Shown here one piece after another: positions 4,787 through 5,377 of a DNA stretch of 5,377 nt. Origin of the DNA: Spirochaetales bacterium (GTDB lineage: Bacteria > Spirochaetota > Spirochaetia > B11-G9); NCBI GenBank assembly GCA_027077185.1, contig JALTGJ010000026.1, positions 1 to 5,377 of the forward strand, in the 5' to 3' direction. The notes under the pieces were generated by a model. It ran no database searches. It saw only the letters and a program-made list of their open reading frames with translations, and was not told the DNA's origin. Position 1 is the first letter of the stretch, and each line of letters starts with the position of its first letter. The position numbers were made by a program, and so were the translations under genes.

Positions 4787-5182
4787 ATGGCTGATATAGA
4801 AAATAAAGAAGAATTGAAAGAACCTGCTGCGGCAGTGATAAAAGCAGGTGGAAAAGAAGGGGTTCAGGGAGCGGTAAAAGAAACTCCCAGGGCACCAGTG
4901 AGAGAATCGAGAGATAACAGTAATTACAGGAGACCCCAGGGAGGAAGACCTCCCATGAGAGGTGGCCGAAAATCATACTTTAGAAAAAAGGTCTGCAGAT
5001 TCTGTACTCAGAAGGTAGTAGCAAATTATAAAGATTCAGATACTCTAAGAAGGTTTATAACAGAAAGAGGAAAGATACTTCCAAGACGAATCACAGGTAC
5101 CTGTGCCAAGCATCAGCGTTCACTTTCCAGGGAAATAAAAAGAGCAAGAGTTCTTGCGTATCTTCCATATGTTAAACAATAG
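4787..5182 (+). CDS. rpsR: Small-subunit ribosomal protein bS18, zinc-type, with N-terminal extension
   Basis: S18 partners S6 on the 30S platform. Residues 66-131 are the conserved core ([57 protein letters not shown]). Cys70, Cys73, Cys106 and His109 form a CxxC...CxxH set, so this is the metal-binding form. Usual length is about 75 aa, but this frame is 131. The first 56 residues are an acidic then Gly/Arg/Pro-rich, low-complexity and presumably disordered extension ([12 protein letters not shown]..., QGGRPP). ATG 4787 has a good SD (AAAGGAGA 4772-4779, 8 bases from ATG), which supports the long form. Met57 (ATG 4955) would give exactly 75 aa and has its own SD-like sequence. Extended S18 proteins occur in other phyla, so the extension alone is not abnormal. 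Confidence 0.97.
   Translation: MADIENKEELKEPAAAVIKAGGKEGVQGAVKETPRAPVRESRDNSNYRRPQGGRPPMRGGRKSYFRKKVCRFCTQKVVANYKDSDTLRRFITERGKILPRRITGTCAKHQRSLSREIKRARVLAYLPYVKQ
4939..4957 (+). promoter_or_regulatory. Possible internal translation start of rpsR within a hairpin
   Basis: GGGAGG (4939-4944) lies 10 bases before the in-frame ATG of Met57 (4955-4957). It is perfectly complementary to CCTCCC (4949-4954), with a 4-base loop AAGA. This makes a six-pair, nearly all G-C hairpin ending at the ATG in an otherwise A/T-rich genome. ACCTC (4948-4952) can instead pair with GAGGT (4959-4963), which would free GGGAGG. The same bases encode the Gly/Arg/Pro stretch, so coding constraint could explain part of it. 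Confidence 0.35.
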
Positions 5183-5190
5183 GTTTTAAT

Positions 5191-5377
5191 ATGGAAGTAT
5201 CTCTACAGAAGCGTCATCTGTTGATTTTTTCAGCATTAACGGCTGCTTCTATTTTGATCTTTCAAATAAGTGTGGTGTTTTTTTTATTTGCTATACCACT
5301 TTTTATAATTTATAGTCGTTATGGTATTGTTTATCTTTCAATGTCAGTTTTTTTTGTCGCACTGGTTATTGTTATAC
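5191..5377 (+). CDS. Putative integral membrane protein, N-terminal 62 residues (runs off window)
   Basis: ATG 5191 starts a frame open to the right edge, 8 bases after the rpsR stop. After a short head (MEVSLQKRH) nearly everything is hydrophobic: about residues 10-40 (LLIFSALTAASILIF, ISVVFFLFAIPLFIIY) and 47-62 (IVYLSMSVFFVALVIV), so two or three membrane helices fall in the visible part. The SD is weak (AATAGG, 5178-5183), suggesting translational coupling to rpsR. A membrane protein between rpsR and rplI is known in several bacteria, with DUF2232/YybS-type proteins near this locus. That assignment is a guess from context, not from motifs. Confidence 0.75.
   Translation, partial: MEVSLQKRHLLIFSALTAASILIFQISVVFFLFAIPLFIIYSRYGIVYLSMSVFFVALVIVI

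Noticed and set aside
4785..4976. Minus-strand open frame of 63 codons, Leu/Pro-rich
   Set aside because: It is antisense to the Gly/Arg/Pro-rich start of rpsR, and its composition follows from that.
1..5377. Mobile elements, CRISPR, tRNA, rRNA, phage or attachment sites
   Set aside because: No repeats in array form, transposase motifs, long terminal inverted repeats or RNA-gene signatures were seen on either strand.

Overview
The window is about 5.4 kb of AT-rich bacterial chromosome holding housekeeping genes and three genes I cannot name. The best guess for the host is a spirochaete. The reasons are the style of Dxs and HisI, the low GC, the order rpsF-ssb-rpsR followed by a membrane protein, and a tiny Lys/Arg-rich COX24/mS38-like protein of a kind known mainly from Bacteroidota and Spirochaetota. 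This placement is an inference; no 16S or other decisive marker is present. I see no mobile elements, CRISPR, tRNA or rRNA.

Left part (1-990). A minus-strand hypothetical gene runs off the left edge and starts at 663. Its sigma70-like promoter sits so close to the ATG that the mRNA would be essentially leaderless. Diverging from it is a well-placed plus-strand promoter (731-759), a short leader with competing inverted repeats, and a 29-codon GTG-start gene (819-908) with a clear ribosome binding site. This small gene encodes a very basic protein matching the bacterial COX24/AURKAIP1 (mS38-like) pattern. A long imperfect hairpin follows at its stop codon.

Middle (991-3874). dxs (1-deoxy-D-xylulose-5-phosphate synthase, isoprenoid and thiamin/pyridoxal precursor supply) reads right. 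It meets hisI (phosphoribosyl-AMP cyclohydrolase, histidine pathway) tail to tail, with the two stop codons interlocked in one TTAA. Upstream of hisI on the same strand is a helical, acidic-tailed hypothetical protein of 168 aa. Its C-terminus carries a SQEEL..LMSG segment resembling the peptide at the N-terminus of FliM/FliN.

Right part (3860-5377). A strong promoter, located inside the first codons of the divergent hypothetical gene, drives rpsF-ssb-rpsR and a membrane protein cut by the right edge. The transcript leader is almost entirely a hairpin plus Shine-Dalgarno (SD), and its 5' end can pair with that SD. This is a candidate for S6:S18 autoregulation. S18 has a 56-residue N-terminal extension; exactly where canonical 75-aa S18 would begin there is an in-frame ATG, preceded by an SD-like GGGAGG locked in a perfect 6-bp hairpin.

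Together the window joins ribosome small-subunit genes (S6, S18, the mS38-like peptide), single-strand DNA binding (SSB) and two metabolic enzymes that are isolated from the rest of their pathways here. The main points for follow-up are the hidden small basic gene, the rpsF leader and the internal S18 start.
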